Of a stretch of DNA of 64,000 bases, positions 54,330 through 64,000 are shown piece after piece. Position 1 is the first letter of the stretch; each line of letters opens with the position of its first letter. Location: positions 36,402,332 to 36,466,331 of the forward strand of contig OY757939.1 in the NCBI GenBank assembly GCA_963585895.1. Reading direction: 5' to 3'. This DNA is from Sepioteuthis lessoniana. Lineage: Eukaryota > Mollusca > Cephalopoda > Myopsida > Loliginidae. The notes below the pieces were generated by a model. The model did no database searches, was not told the DNA's origin, and saw nothing but the letters and a program-made list of their open reading frames with translations. Made by a program: the position numbers and the translations under genes.

Positions 54330-55230
54330 TACAACCGGTTGACATTATGTTAGCTATGTTTTCATGAGTGTTAGAAATAGGTCTCCACACAATATATTTA
54401 ACATATCCCCCACGCACATACCATCATATATTACAATAATGTATACGTTACATAATATCAACACAACATAGCTAATAAAAGGTTATTATTGTAATCCAAT
54501 ACAACTCCCCACCTATTACTCTTACGTCCCAGATCTCTCATGCTTCATCATCATCATCATATCGTGCTGGCAGCACGGATATCCCTGACCCTCTCTCGCC
54601 ACTCCTCCCTATCGTTCATCGCCCTAGGTAGGTCTTCAGGACAACATCCTGTATCCTCACATAGCTGCTGAATGTACGTTCGAGCTGGTTGTCCTGCTTT
54701 TGCGCGGCCATGTGTAGGGATCCATAAGAGTACATCTCTTATGAGTTCATCTCTGCTTCTCCAGCAGTGTCCTGCATGTCTGGTTCGTCTAACTTGAATA
54801 GTTTTCGTGATAGGGGGCAGGTGGCCGTACAGTTGGGGGCAGGTGGCCGTACATTTCCTTAATTATGCAATGATGATAGTTTGCTCGTTAGTTAAAATTA
54901 TCACACTCACACACATATAAAAAAAACGACATAGCTAATATAAACAATTATTGCAAGGTCTTAACACAATATATTCCCTATATTTCTTACGTACATACAA
55001 TCATGGATTACAATGATGTATATGCAATATATCATTAAAACATCATAACTAATACAAATTATTATTGCAATCTAACACAAATCGTATTCCAGCATACTCC
55101 ATAGTATATTACAATATAACATATCTCATCACCATGATATTTATTGCGATTCTGGCCCACCATACATCTTCGCTTATTATGCTTACAAATCAAAACTTTC
55201 TTCGTAATGCAGTGATGATAATTTTTTCCT
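54330..55230. repeat. Diverged long tandem units, interrupted by LINE
   Basis: ACAACATAGCTAATA, ACGACATAGCTAATATAAAC and ATCATAACTAATACAAATTA, each followed by ATTATTG.AAT or a variant, then ACACAA; ACAATGATGTATA-type pieces also recur. Poorly preserved tandem organisation, split at 54545-54850 by LINE sequence. Confidence 0.55.
54545..54850 (-). pseudogene. Second LINE, reverse-transcriptase C-terminus
   Basis: Minus reading: YGHLPPITKTIQVRRTRHAG then HCWRSRDELIRDVLLWIPTH, GRAKAGQPARTYIQQLCED and WRERVRDIRAAS, ended by a (TGA)n tail (ATC on plus at 54548-54560). Frame largely intact over 85 codons, the best preserved copy of this LINE here. A 22-bp piece is duplicated at 54818-54862. Confidence 0.82.
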
Positions 55231-55669
55231 TAGTTAAAATCATCACCACACACACACACACACACGAATACATAAAAAAACAACAACAAAAGATTTTTTT
55301 TCTCGGTCAATCAGTCACGACTTTGGCTACACATCGCGTCTCATGCATCCAGGAGACAACCTCAAATTTACCGCGCGGCGCATGTATCTTCATACACACA
55401 CATACTAAATATCATTTCTACATCCACACACAATAATACGCAAATAGAACCTTCACAAACACACATACACATAAAGATTGGTACACAATTCTAACGTTTT
55501 TTTTACTGTATTTTTCGATTTCTTCATTTTCTTTCGTTCTCTGTCTGATTGTTGTCGTTTATAAAACGCTTTGAAACCTGAGATTGCAGACAAGCTTCCA
55601 TGCTATTAGATATATACAAAAACTAATATATATTTACTTATTATTATATATATATATATATATATTGTC
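55231..55669. other. CA-rich and AT-rich DNA
   Basis: (CA)n at 55246-55265 and a scattering of ACACACAT; no gene or element recognised. Confidence 0.45.
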
Positions 55670-55800
55670 ATCCACAGACTGTTTCGTTGTATCGCTACTC
55701 TTCAGTGTGGCAAGACACGTAGGACGCTTCAAGCTGGGATCGAAACCCGCTCAACTTTACGTTAGACTTAGTATTAGACCGCTCGGCCAACAATCATACC
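55670..55800 (-). mobile_element. tRNA-headed element with hammerhead-like core, second locus
   Basis: Minus: a head like Leu/Ser tRNA (GTTGGCCGAGCGGTCTAATA, then GCGGGTTTCGATCCCAG). Then, at 55710-55672, CCACA, CTGAAGA, a GTAG/CAAC stem with loop CGATA and one mismatch, GAAAC, AGTC, TGTGG. The outer CCACA/TGTGG strands pair. The core matches CTGANGA and GAAA, but stem III is reduced to almost nothing, so cleavage is doubtful. Same plan as 18593-18775. Confidence 0.5.
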
Positions 55801-56377
55801 ACACCAGAAAAGTAATTATAAGGTATTAAGTAGCAGCGTTCGTTTGTTTACATTTCATACCTTACCGGATACCAGAGTGCTCAATTCGTTCGAAGAGCTT
55901 TGCATTATGCGAGCGGCAGCCGTAAATTCCTTCGCCAGAGTGCTCAAACCCCATTGGGGAGCTTATATATTTTAAAAAATTATATATACATATATATATA
56001 TAATTAAAAAAATGACTTATTATTTCTATGATCAACAATATGTTTTATTATTATTTGAATGTATACTATGAGAAGTGTGATGTTTTTGAATTGCAAAAGA
56101 GAGGAAATTTTAGCATTTAAATATTCGGTTTTCCTTCTCTTGTACAATCGTAACCATATTCCTCATATCCCACACTCTTGTATTCCATCAAATTTTTAGG
56201 CAATTGAATCTTAGATTTCCAGAACAGTTGGTAATATATCTTTTACTAAATGGAGTCATGGAATTTTGCAAAATATCTACTGACTTGAAAACTATCGATA
56301 ATAATGGCGACTCTGAAAGCCTGATGAAGTCAATAGATATTTCAAATCAAATATCGGCACTGATATGGCCGATTGAA

Positions 56378-56414
<37 letters not shown>
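55801..56414. other. No recognised feature
   Basis: A 71-codon plus frame (56204-56419) runs into CA and TA microsatellites. No domain. Confidence 0.4.
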
Positions 56415-56660
56415 AGTAAGTAAAGTTGGTGACCCGTAGGCTCCCTTTTCGATAGCTTACTACACCAAGGTGTAGGGGAGGGCGCTACTCCTTTCGCTGG
56501 ACTGCTCCACTTCACCCTTGATCCGTACCTTATAATGCTGAGTGTTAAGCAAGGAGGCATCAAGTACCATTTTTTGAGTCTTTGGTATGACTCGACCTGG
56601 GATTGAACCCAGGTCTCCCGGGCCATTGGCGAACACTCTAACCACTAGGCCAATGTCCGG
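56415..56660 (-). mobile_element. tRNA-derived SINE, group 4
   Basis: Minus: A box ATTGGCCTAGTGGTTAGAGT, B box CCTGGGTTCAATCCCAGG (a perfect T-arm stem), GGTACTTGATGCCTCC, AACACTCAGCATTATAAGGT, then ACACCTTGGTGTAG and GGGAGCCTACGGGTCACC. TA tracts flank it. Confidence 0.88.
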
Positions 56661-56851
56661 TCATATATATATATATATATACCGAAATAGCTGACTGAAC
56701 AGAACAAATATAAACAGACCGAGATAGACAGCCTTGCTTAGATGGTTAAACAATAAAAATTAATAAAGCAATCTATCGCAGAACAATATTTGACATTCTT
56801 AATTTTGAGAAGAGAAAAGTTTAATCTATCCTAGTTGTCTGTAATTAAACA

Positions 56852-57096
56852 GGAGGGAGTCACCACGGCGTAGTGGCTAAAGTGCTGGACGGTAGCCTTG
56901 AAGTAAGTGAGTTCAAACTCCAGTCACGCTATTACGTTCACTTTCCGACTAATACCCCTGGGAAAGGCATGAACCTTCTTATCCCTGCCAGCTATGGGTT
57001 AAATAGTGCCACTGATGTTATTCTACAAGGATGGGTTTGGTATTGAATAGCCCATGAAGGTTGATATGCCATTGAACAAAGAAACAAAACCAAAAC
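56852..57096 (+). mobile_element. tRNA-derived SINE, group 1, 10-bp duplication
   Basis: 245 bp, TAATTAAACA on both sides (56842-56851 and 57097-57106). ACGGCGTAGTGGCTAAAGTG, AGTGAGTTCAAACTCCAGTC, ACCCCTGGGAAAGGCATGAA, and the tail GTTGATATGCCATTGAAC. Confidence 0.92.
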
Positions 57097-57165
57097 TAAT
57101 TAAACATGTCTGATCACGTGACGAATTTGTTTGAATTTAGAAGTAAAATATATTTAGTCTTGAGA

Positions 57166-57601
57166 TTGGTTTGGTTTTATGGCGCATCAACCAATATAAA
57201 GTTATTAATGCCTAATCCATTTTTATACATATAAACAGTTCTATTTCAAACAATTCAGTTTAGCATAAGCCCAGAGTTTCAATGTCAAAAACAGTTCTAT
57301 TTCAAACTCTGTTTAGCATAAATATGCAGTTTAAATGTCAAAACAGTCCCATCTCAAATAATTCGGTCTAGCATAAGTTGATAGTTTAGTTCTATTTGAT
57401 CCACAGATAGGACCCTATCAGGTGCTACCTATCCGGACCAGAGTAGACCTGGGAGCGATAGCAGTGAAGGGGTACTCTGCATTCCCCAAAGCTCCAGCAT
57501 TACTGGAGCCTCACCATCAAATTGTTTAGTGTCATATCTAGGACACTCGTTGGGAGGGGAAGAGTCGTACCCCTCTGCAAAGAAGCACTCAGACTGGGCA
57601 A
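57166..57601 (-). repeat. LSTR retroposon with 12-bp duplication
   Basis: TTAGTCTTGAGA flanks both sides (57154-57165 and 57602-57613). The tail is as usual; the body is short; the outer head is partly deleted between GAAGCACTC and AGACTGGGCA. Confidence 0.9.
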
Positions 57602-57745
57602 TTAGTCTTGAGAGGATACAATAATGTAATTTCAGATAATACTTCCCTCAGCGGAAGTTGTTCAACCAGTATATCTACCAGGGCCCGAGTGACATGGCGA
57701 GACCCGTTAACGCCCCCAAGATTATTCCACTATCTTGATTTCATG

Positions 57746-57966
57746 GTTTTTTTTTGTTTAATAGTCCAACAATCTTCGTGGTTTATTTAATTCCAAAGAC
57801 ATTCTTGCAGAATGGTAGTGGTACCATTTTATCAACAACTGGGGTTAGGTAAAAGGGTTCATGCCTTTCCCAAGAATATCTGTCTGAAAGCGAATGTAAT
57901 AGCGCGACTGGAGTTCGAACTCACTTTCTACGATGTTACAGTCCAGTACGATAGCGACTATGTAAC
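57746..57966 (-). mobile_element. tRNA-derived SINE, group 1
   Basis: Complement order: tail TAGTCCAACAATCTTCGTGG, body, GAGTTCGAACTCACTTTCTA (B box), end near TATGTAAC. The 85-codon plus frame is a by-product. Confidence 0.8.
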
Positions 57967-58199
57967 GAAGATTCGTCGCTTTGTATATTGGTCAGTATAT
58001 AGTTTCTTAGTGTTTTGTTTAGTAGATAGTTCTTTGATGCAGTGGTCATCCTCTCGTGGCAGAACGTAATTAAGTCGGAGGCATTACTTTCGGAGCGTAA
58101 TTTTTACGAACATGGTATATTAATCATCATTAGTGAATATGCTGAGCCACTGATGGACAAATTGCGACTTGCAGCCGAAAATTTACTCTATCGAAAGGC

Positions 58200-58325
58200 G
58201 AGCGGCTCTGGTAGCTTAATGATTAGCAAGGTAGACTAGCAAACCTACACGAGTGAATTCGAGTCTCATTGGGTGCTCCATTCATATAGCCTTGTGCCGC
58301 ATCTAACCAAAAGGCTTGGTAAATT
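58200..58325 (+). mobile_element. tRNA-derived SINE, group 3
   Basis: GCGGCTCTGGTAGCTTAATG, GTAGACTAGCAAAC, AATTCGAGTCTCATTGGGTG, TGTGCCGCATCTAACC and GGCTTGGTAAATTAC. Confidence 0.83.
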
Positions 58326-59014
58326 ACTGCTCGTTATCGTATTCTCTGTATTAGTTGCAGTTTTCAAAGAAATAAGTAAGGGATATTAATATTGGTACGT
58401 CTTGTATCTTAAAACCATATTTTTCTACAAGGGGAGAATAAGTTACCACTTTAGAATTTAATGTTATACCATTATCTTTATTGAAAAGATTTAACTGAGG
58501 ATTTGGGTCACGAAAGACGTTTGCTTCTGACATTCAATATTTCTCTCAGAATTCATTCTTACTGGTGAATGTTTCTTCAGAGGCCGAAATCTGAAGAATT
58601 TTAAGATAAAAGTTATGCTTCGGGGGTAAAACAGGAGGCAAGAATACATACTTAGTTCTAGTAAGTTCTGGAATCTTATGTCTTGGTCATATCTATAAGA
58701 ATTGCTTAAAGGCGAAAGAACTTTGCGCCATATTCCACTCTGTCGTCTTCAAGTGTCCTTTTTCGGGTCGCGACAATCAATACTAACTATGGCACGAGAG
58801 TGTTTCCTAAAGACTTTTGTTGATTTTCCATACAATTGTCTCTCTGTGTGCTCGGGTCTATCTCAGATATTATGGGGTATCCGCTCTCTTTTCCAGGTTT
58901 AGAAGGAGCAGTGTTCATTGCCCAGGGCGCAATAACATGTTATACACTGTTCCGACAAAAGTTGCCTTTTGAATGCTTAAAATATTAAGTTCAGAACTTT
59001 GAAGGCTTCTGGTT
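58326..59014. other. No recognised element
   Basis: Two short frames, 58351-58533 minus and 58702-58902 plus, have no domain and no splice evidence. The first has a more protein-like composition than most here; function unknown. Confidence 0.4.
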
Positions 59015-59085
59015 GGATGGTTGGTTGGTTGATTCTTTTATGGCATATCAACTCTCGAGGGTTATTTAATGACAAATCCTGTTTA
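59015..59085 (-). repeat. LSTR tail fragment
   Basis: GGTTGGTTGGTTGATTC and TTTTATGGCATATCAACTC, cut at a TA tract. Confidence 0.7.
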
Positions 59086-59165
59086 TATATATATATATAT
59101 AAATCCAAATTTCGAAAAATCTATCTATTGTCTTGACCCTAAGAGAGTAACAAGAGTAGACAATG

Positions 59166-59218
<53 letters not shown>
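59166..59218. repeat. GA microsatellite
   Basis: (GA)n directly before LINE fragment M; 5' flank of that copy. Confidence 0.95.
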
Positions 59219-59219
<1 letters not shown>

Positions 59220-59424
59220 AATAAACCACATAATAAGTGAATGCAGCAGACTAGCTAAGAAGGAGTACAAAAGCAGGCACGAATGGTTGAGAAAGGTAAT
59301 CCACTGGGAATTGTGTAAATGAATAAACTTTGACCATGCAGACAAATCGTATATACACAGACCAGAATCTGTTCTTAAGAACCAAACACAAACAATTCTC
59401 TGGGATTTTGAACTACAAACAGTT
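59219..59424 (+). pseudogene. REL-endonuclease LINE, 3' fragment M
   Basis: Begins within the zinc knuckle (INHIISECSRLAKKEYKSRH), then WLRKVIHWELCK, FDHADKSYIHRPESVLKNQT and LWDFELQTVPLIQVRRSDP. It runs into a 28-bp array made from the following codons. Downstream helix region not found. Confidence 0.82.
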
Positions 59425-59645
59425 CCTCTAATCCAGGTTAGAAGATCAGATCCCCGAATCCAGGTCAGAAGATTAGATCCCAAAATCTAGGCCAGAAGAC
59501 CAGATCCTCCGAATCCAGGCCAGACGACCAGATCCCTCGAATCCAGGCCAAATGACCAGATCTCCCGAATCCAGACCTGACGACCAGATCCCTGGAATCT
59601 AGACCAGATAACCAGGCCCCTCAATCCAGATCAGAAGACCAAATA
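59425..59645 (+). repeat. 28-bp array derived from LINE endonuclease codons
   Basis: About eight units like GAATCCAGGCCAGACGACCA then GATCCCTC. The unit matches the LINE sequence for IPARRPD (ATCCCGGCCAGACGACCAGA), so the catalytic-motif coding segment has been amplified in tandem. Confidence 0.82.
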
Positions 59646-59932
59646 TAGTTTTAGTTGAAAAACATGAGAACACGTCCCATGGAAGATTTTGCCATTTCAT
59701 GATATGAAAAACGAAAAAAAAAAGAAGACAAAAACAAAAAAACAAAAAAACAAACGAGAATTACCAAGATCTTACCCGAGAGAGGATAAAAAGAATATTG
59801 AGACTCGTTGCAGTAGATTTAGGTGAAACAACCGAACAGAATTTATTCTTTATGTTTTTAGGTCCTCGGTGTCTATACTTAATCCAACCCATAATTCAGC
59901 ATTACCGGAAATGCTGTCAAATAATACGGTTC
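59646..59932. other. Possible LINE remainder, otherwise nothing
   Basis: At 59648, TTAGTTGAAAAACATGAGAA then GAAGATTTTGCCATT may be the decayed continuation to the VDFA region. Then A-rich DNA (59700-59755). Confidence 0.4.
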
Positions 59933-60175
59933 AGTTTCTTTGTTTAATGGCATATCAGTCTTCGTGGGTTATTTAATACCAAAGCCATCCTTGCAGAAGA
60001 ACGGTGGTTGTACTATTTAACCCATAGCCGGGGGTGGGGTGGGGTAAATAAAGCCTTTAATATGTTTCCCAAGGGTATTAGTCTGAAAGTGAACGTAACT
60101 GCATGACTAGAGTTCGAACTCCCTTATTAAGATGTTGCACTTCAGCACATTAACCATTACACCAATTATATGGAC
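59933..60175 (-). mobile_element. tRNA-derived SINE, group 1
   Basis: TTTAATGGCATATCAGTC tail complement, TTTAACCCATAGCCGGGG, CCCAAGGGTATTAGTCTG, GAGTTCGAACTCCCTTATTA (B box) and ACATTAACCATTACACC head. Confidence 0.87.
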
Positions 60176-60465
60176 CAGGTTTCTGGTGATTCTCTCATTC
60201 TTTAGAAACACTGCGCAAGAATGTATAATTGATAAAGACAGCAAAAGAAAACAGGTTTGTTGAAAGTTTTTAACGATTAAAAAAATGCCTGATTAGTAGA
60301 CACACTGCAAAAAAAGCTTAAAAACGAAGAGAAAATATCTATTAATTATTGGCAAACGAGTGTTCTTGAAAAATCGTCTTATCTAGACTTGGAAATTTGT
60401 CTTCGCTTTCTCTCGGAAATACAGGCTGTTTAAAAAAATTGGATTTCATTTTGCAATCTTTTCGG

Positions 60466-60722
60466 GACATTGGCCCAGCGGTTAGAGTGTTCGCCAATGG
60501 CCCGGGAGACCTGGGTTCAATCCCAGGTCGAGTCATACCAAAGACTTTAAAAATGGTACTTGATACCACCTTGCTTAACACTCAGCATTATAAGGTACGG
60601 TTCAAGGGTAAAGTGGAGCAATCCTGGGAATGGAGTAGCGCCCTCCCCTACACCTTGGTGTAGTAGCTATCGAAAAGGGAGCCTTCGGGTCACCCTCGAC
60701 TATGGTCGCTAACTTTACTTTA
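60466..60722 (+). mobile_element. tRNA-derived SINE, group 4
   Basis: CATTGGCCCAGCGGTTAGAG, GACCTGGGTTCAATCCCAGG, GTACTTGATACCACCTTGC, CAGCATTATAAGGTACGG, ACACCTTGGTGTAG and GGGAGCCTTCGGGTCACC then CTCGACTATGGTCGC. Overlapping 79- and 88-codon frames are not genes. Confidence 0.9.
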
Positions 60723-61040
60723 TAACTAGACAAATTTTCGTTCAAATGATCTCAAATTTTAACAGCTGAAAAATCCATGTTTAATATTTTAACACCTATA
60801 AAAAATTATTTCTTTTACAGTGAATGGCATTTCTATTCCAGAAAAGAAAAAAAAAACCCTCAAAAAACATTAAGAATAGAATTTTTTTTTTATTTCTACA
60901 TCTGCTGTTCAAGTCAAAGATCATTTGAATGAGAATTGATGAATTTTTCTGAAATACCCTGTATGTTTGATGTAAAGCTGCAGTTTATTAAACTTAATTC
61001 AAATGAAGTATTGCATTAGAAACAGTAGCAGCAATAATAG
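60723..61040. other. No recognised feature
   Basis: AT-rich; ends in (AAT)n at 61034-61062, which directly precedes the LINE below. Confidence 0.45.
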
Positions 61041-61413
61041 TAATAATAATAATAATAATAATAACTTGCCAAAAATTAAAAAGAACTGAAGACTCTGATA
61101 CAAACAATAAGAATATACAGCCGGAGTATAGGAATGGAATTTGGCTAAGAAAAAATGTGCAATGCTGATAATAAAAAGAGAGAAAAGAGAAACAACGGAA
61201 GAAATCGAACTGGTAAATCAGAAAAGCATCAGAACGTTTGGAGAAAAGGAAAATTACAAGTACTTGGGAATACTGAAAGCAGACATCATTAAACTAGTAG
61301 AGATGGAAAAAGAAAAGAAAAGAGTACCTCAGAAGAACGAGAAAAGCTTTTTGAAAAAAATCTCTACTGCACAAATCTCATCAAGGGAACAAACACTAGA
61401 GTCAGTAAGAAAA

Positions 61414-61660
61414 GTTGGTGATCTTAGTCGAAGGCGATCTGAAGGCTCCCTTTTCAATAGCTACTACACCGAGGATAGGGTAGGACGCTACTCCATTCCC
61501 AGGATTACTCAACTTTACTCTTGATCCTCACCTTATAGTGGTAAGTTTTAAGCAAGGAGGCATCAAGTACCATTTTTTGAGTCTTTGGTATGACTCGACC
61601 TGGGACTGGACTCCGGTCTCCCTGACCATTGGTGAAGATTCTACTTATTAGGCTAATGGC
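61414..61660 (-). mobile_element. tRNA-derived SINE, group 4, in LINE
   Basis: Complement of the group: GGGAGCC-type left end, GAGGCATCAAGTACCATTTT, TGGTATGACTCGACCTGGGA, and TTAGGCTAATGGCCCAG head. CAGTAAGAAAAGTT on the left and CAGTAAGAGTAGTT on the right give a 14-bp duplication with two mismatches. The LINE reading continues on the other side. Confidence 0.88.
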
Positions 61661-61796
61661 CCAGTAAGAGTAGTTCCCCTTAAAAGATACTCTAGATCAT
61701 TCTTAAAATGGACGAGAGAGAAACTCAGACAAATTAATTAAAAGTCACGGAAATTGATGACTATGCACAAGAACTTCCACTCGAGAGATGACATAG

Positions 61797-62242
61797 TGTG
61801 ACAACACTCCCCACCGGCCGACCACCGACTATCTCAAAGTCGTTAGACCAAACTACTCATGGCCAGTGATTCGTCTAGCAGTTTCTGACTAGGGGCATTA
61901 CACATTTATTTACAGATACGCAAAACACAACCGAAAGGTTGGAGGAAAAGAACAAACGAACAAACACGGGCTTGGGTTAACTCCAAGCGCAAGAAGTGGG
62001 AAGTTTATGTGACACTTCTCACTGCTTCCTTCTGTCGACTGTGTCCCTCTCTGGACTAATATCTCAAGCCGACTGTACTCTTCTGCCTTTCTTGATCAAC
62101 TGGCTCTCTCTGTCTTCTCTGGTACCTTCCTTCCCTCCTCCCCTTCCGGTCTCGTGGGAGATCTCGAGCTCAGGCCTTTTGTTTGGTTTTCGCGCCAAAA
62201 CAGACAAAGAGATTCTCTGACCGGTGCCCACACAGTGTCACA
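61797..62242 (+). mobile_element. LTR-like block inside LINE
   Basis: 446 bp from TGTGACAACACTCCCC to CACACAGTGTCACA, so TG..CA with partly inverted ends. It splits LINE codons RDDI and the following VSRKE region. No matching short duplication could be made out, so it may be a solo LTR or another inverted-terminus insertion. The 74-codon frame inside is not supported. Confidence 0.55.
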
Positions 62243-62804
62243 ATTGACAGATAATGTGTATCCAGAAAAGAAAGAGGAAGTGGACTCGCCAGCCTTGAGG
62301 GTTGCGTAGATGCAAGGTTTCGAGGATTACATAAAACAGAGCAAAGAAAGATTAATTACAGCAGCCAGTAACTGCAATAACAACTTAAGAACAAACAGGA
62401 AAATAAAAACAAAAGAAAACAGAAGCAAAAAAAATGTATGGATGTTTCAGGTGACAAACTGGTGAGATTGCACATGAGAAAAAATAGACATGGCTACGAA
62501 AGAGAAATCTCAAGAGAGAAATTGAATCTTTTTTAATAGCAACACAAAACAACGCTATAAGAACCAATTATATCACAGCGAAAATTGGTAACATGCTACA
62601 AAATAGGAAGTATAGGTTACGTGGAGAAAGAAAGTAAATGGTTAATATGATAATAAGCGAATGCAACAAACTAGCACAGAAAAGCGTACATGACTTGCCA
62701 CGACTGGGTGTGAAAGGTGATCTACAGGAAATTTAAATTTGATCATATTACCAATTAGGCTACAAAAGATAATCAGTAGGCATATTTTAAATTTAGTGAT
62801 ACTG

Positions 62805-62837
<33 letters not shown>

Positions 62838-62847
62838 GCAAGACCAT

Positions 62848-63092
62848 TGGCCTAATGAATAGAGTGTTTGGCAATGTCCGAGAGACCGGGGTTCAATCCC
62901 AGGTCGAGTCATACAAAAAAGTGGTACTTGATGCCACCTTGCTTAACACTCAGCATTATAAGGTATGGATCAAGGTTTAAGTAGAGCAATCCAGGGAATG
63001 GAGTAGCGCTCTTCCCTGCGCTCTGGTGTAGTAGCTATTGAAAAGGAAGCCTTTCGGATCGCCCTCGACTACAGTCGCAAACTTATTTATAT
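62848..63092 (+). mobile_element. tRNA-derived SINE, group 4
   Basis: CATTGGCCTAATGAATAGAG, GACCGGGGTTCAATCCCAGG, GGTACTTGATGCCACC, CAGCATTATAAGGTATGG and CCTTTCGGATCGCCCTCGAC. Follows a TA microsatellite (62807-62834). Confidence 0.87.
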
Positions 63093-63394
63093 ATTAAACA
63101 CAGATTTTCGAATTCTTTCTACACATGATATCAATTTTTCTGAAATACCCTGTACTTGAGACATTCTTTAAAAACTCGTGATGAAAGCGTCTATAGCTTC
63201 AAGATGTTATTTCCTTTGTCTTCCGTCGGAACAGTGTTAAAAAAAGCAAAACAAGGCGTCTCTGTTGTTGATTTGACAATCAATCATTTAGATTTTTGTC
63301 TTTGTAGAAGTCATTTCATGATAGCATTACTACTAGTGTGAATCAAAAGTTTTGCAATATTTTATTCGCATGAGACACAGTTTGGCACCTCTGG
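63093..63394. other. No recognised feature
   Basis: AT-rich; nearby AATCAAAAGTTTTGCAATAT (63343-63362) also occurs at about 36437, just before the first 85-bp array, so flank and array moved or duplicated together. Confidence 0.5.
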
Positions 63395-63592
63395 ATGTTT
63401 TAGTCACCGAAATCATCAAGATGACAAAGTAAACTGGAAATAGAGCTCACCAGATACTCTCTTAGTTCTACTCATTGGATTTGTCGAGGTCGAAAAGATG
63501 ACGAACTCCGAGTGCTACTCACGGGATTTGCTGAGATCGTGAAGATGAACCACACTGGACAGTGAGATGCAAAGCTTGCCTGATACTCACCC
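63395..63592. repeat. Decayed 85-bp satellite, second locus
   Basis: Two to three damaged units related to 36496-37190 (GGATTTGTCGAGGTCG, GAGTGCTACTCACGGGATTT, CACACTGGACAGTGAGATGC). Confidence 0.8.
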
Positions 63593-63639
63593 TTTTACTT
63601 TTTAAACTTAACAGACTTGAATATATTAAGATAAGGGTC

Positions 63640-63720
63640 TCAAATACAAGAACTGAAAAGGGCCTTTAAAATACTGACCTGTGTCACATCCTGTCCGTGA
63701 CTAAAGGGTAGGGCAAACTA
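63640..63720 (+). mobile_element. tRNA-derived SINE, group 2, 3' fragment
   Basis: TGACCTGTGTCACATCCTGT and AAAGGGTAGGGCAAACTACC match the group-2 3' end. Confidence 0.5.
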
Positions 63721-63724
63721 CCAT

Positions 63725-64000
63725 TGCCTAGTCGGCTTGGGCTGTTGAATACAACGACTGTATCTCTGCAGAGGGGTAACACTTCCCCAAGAAGCGTCAT
63801 GATATGACACTAAGTAATCTGATGATGAAGCTTCAGTAATGCTGGAGCTTTGGGGAATGCAGAGAGCCCCTTCATTATCATTGCTCCCAGGTTCACTCTG
63901 GCCCAGAGTGACAGCACCTGATAGGGTCATATCTATGGGTCAAATAGAACTAAACTGTGTACTTATGCTAAACAGAATTGTTTGAAATATAACTGTTTTT
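63725..64000 (+). repeat. LSTR retroposon, runs off the window
   Basis: Head from GCCTAGTCGGCTTGGGCTG through CACTCTGGCCCAGAGTGA and the first 55-bp body unit; cut by the window end. Confidence 0.85.

Larger units (their letters stand above)
61066..62760 (+). pseudogene. REL-endonuclease LINE, reverse-transcriptase part, twice interrupted
   Basis: The most upstream stretch of this LINE in the window. From 61100: IYSRSIGMEFG, then (frame of 61141) KKCAMLIIKREKRETTEEIE and EKENYKYLGILKADIIKLVE, the palm/thumb region with its GxxYLG-type motif. A group-4 SINE (61414-61660) intervenes. PLKRYSRSFLKWTREKLRQI and KLMTMHKNFHSRDDI follow to 61794, then an LTR-like block (61797-62242). It resumes VSRKERGSGLAS, reaches a decayed zinc-knuckle area (62600-62665) and ends near 62760. 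Preceded by (AAT)n. Confidence 0.88.

Noticed and set aside
58351-58533. Small exon or gene
   Set aside because: Composition looks protein-like, but there is no recognisable domain, no clear splice sites and no second copy to compare.
61996-62220. 74-codon frame in LTR-like block as a gene
   Set aside because: It lies inside an insertion in a LINE; no domain and no conserved start context.

Overview
This window looks like intergenic or intronic DNA of an animal nuclear genome. It is AT-rich, full of microsatellites and packed with transposable elements. The mixture of families points to a cephalopod, most likely an octopus: tRNA-headed SINEs, mariner remnants, a LINE with a restriction-like endonuclease, and a Penelope-like GIY-YIG fragment. 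The species is inferred from that mixture, not proven. I recognise no host protein-coding gene. The longer open frames are transposon relics or by-products of tandem repeats.

The most abundant repeat is a non-coding retroposon, called LSTR here. A full copy is about 616 bp: a hairpin-rich 5' head, a body of 55-bp (or 48-bp) tandem units, and a 3' tail that resembles the tail of the local tRNA SINEs and ends in CCAAA/CCAAC repeats. Several copies have 9-12 bp target-site duplications (16524-17139, 46316-46931, 57166-57601), so it moved by reverse transcription. Two loci are head-to-tail dimers inserted as one unit; one of them splits a mariner pseudogene at 48993-51170.

Other families are as follows. 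(1) A LINE whose C-terminus has a CCHC knuckle and a PD..D endonuclease motif is present as about fifteen fragments, most next to (TAA)n, with same-strand series at 9441-11880 and 37440-40225. (2) Four mariner copies (3.6, 26.3, 47.0 and 51.9 kb) share one internal deletion, with a short TTAGGG-like run at the junction. (3) Two further, unrelated mariner relics occur. (4) tRNA-derived SINEs fall into at least five groups. (5) A hammerhead-ribozyme motif lies downstream of a tRNA-like head at 18593-18775 (minus strand); a decayed relative is at 55670-55800. (6) Solo LTRs at 402-819, 1038-1640 and 35368-35899 have 4-bp duplications. (7) A Penelope-like fragment at 4505-5180, and fragments of two other LINEs, are present.

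Layout: 0-6 kb has solo LTRs in a 60-bp array, LSTRs, a mariner and the Penelope-like fragment. 6-20 kb has LSTRs, the first LINE series, a foldback at 12 kb and a 450-bp purine tract at 15.2 kb. 20-30 kb has SINEs, nested LSTRs, LINE fragments, a mariner and a 48-bp array. 30-44 kb has SINEs, a solo LTR, an 85-bp higher-order array and the long minus-strand LINE series. 44-64 kb has SINEs, LSTR dimers, mariners, purine and TA tracts, and a LINE broken by a SINE and an LTR-like block. Nothing here forms an operon or pathway; the structure is layered transposition.
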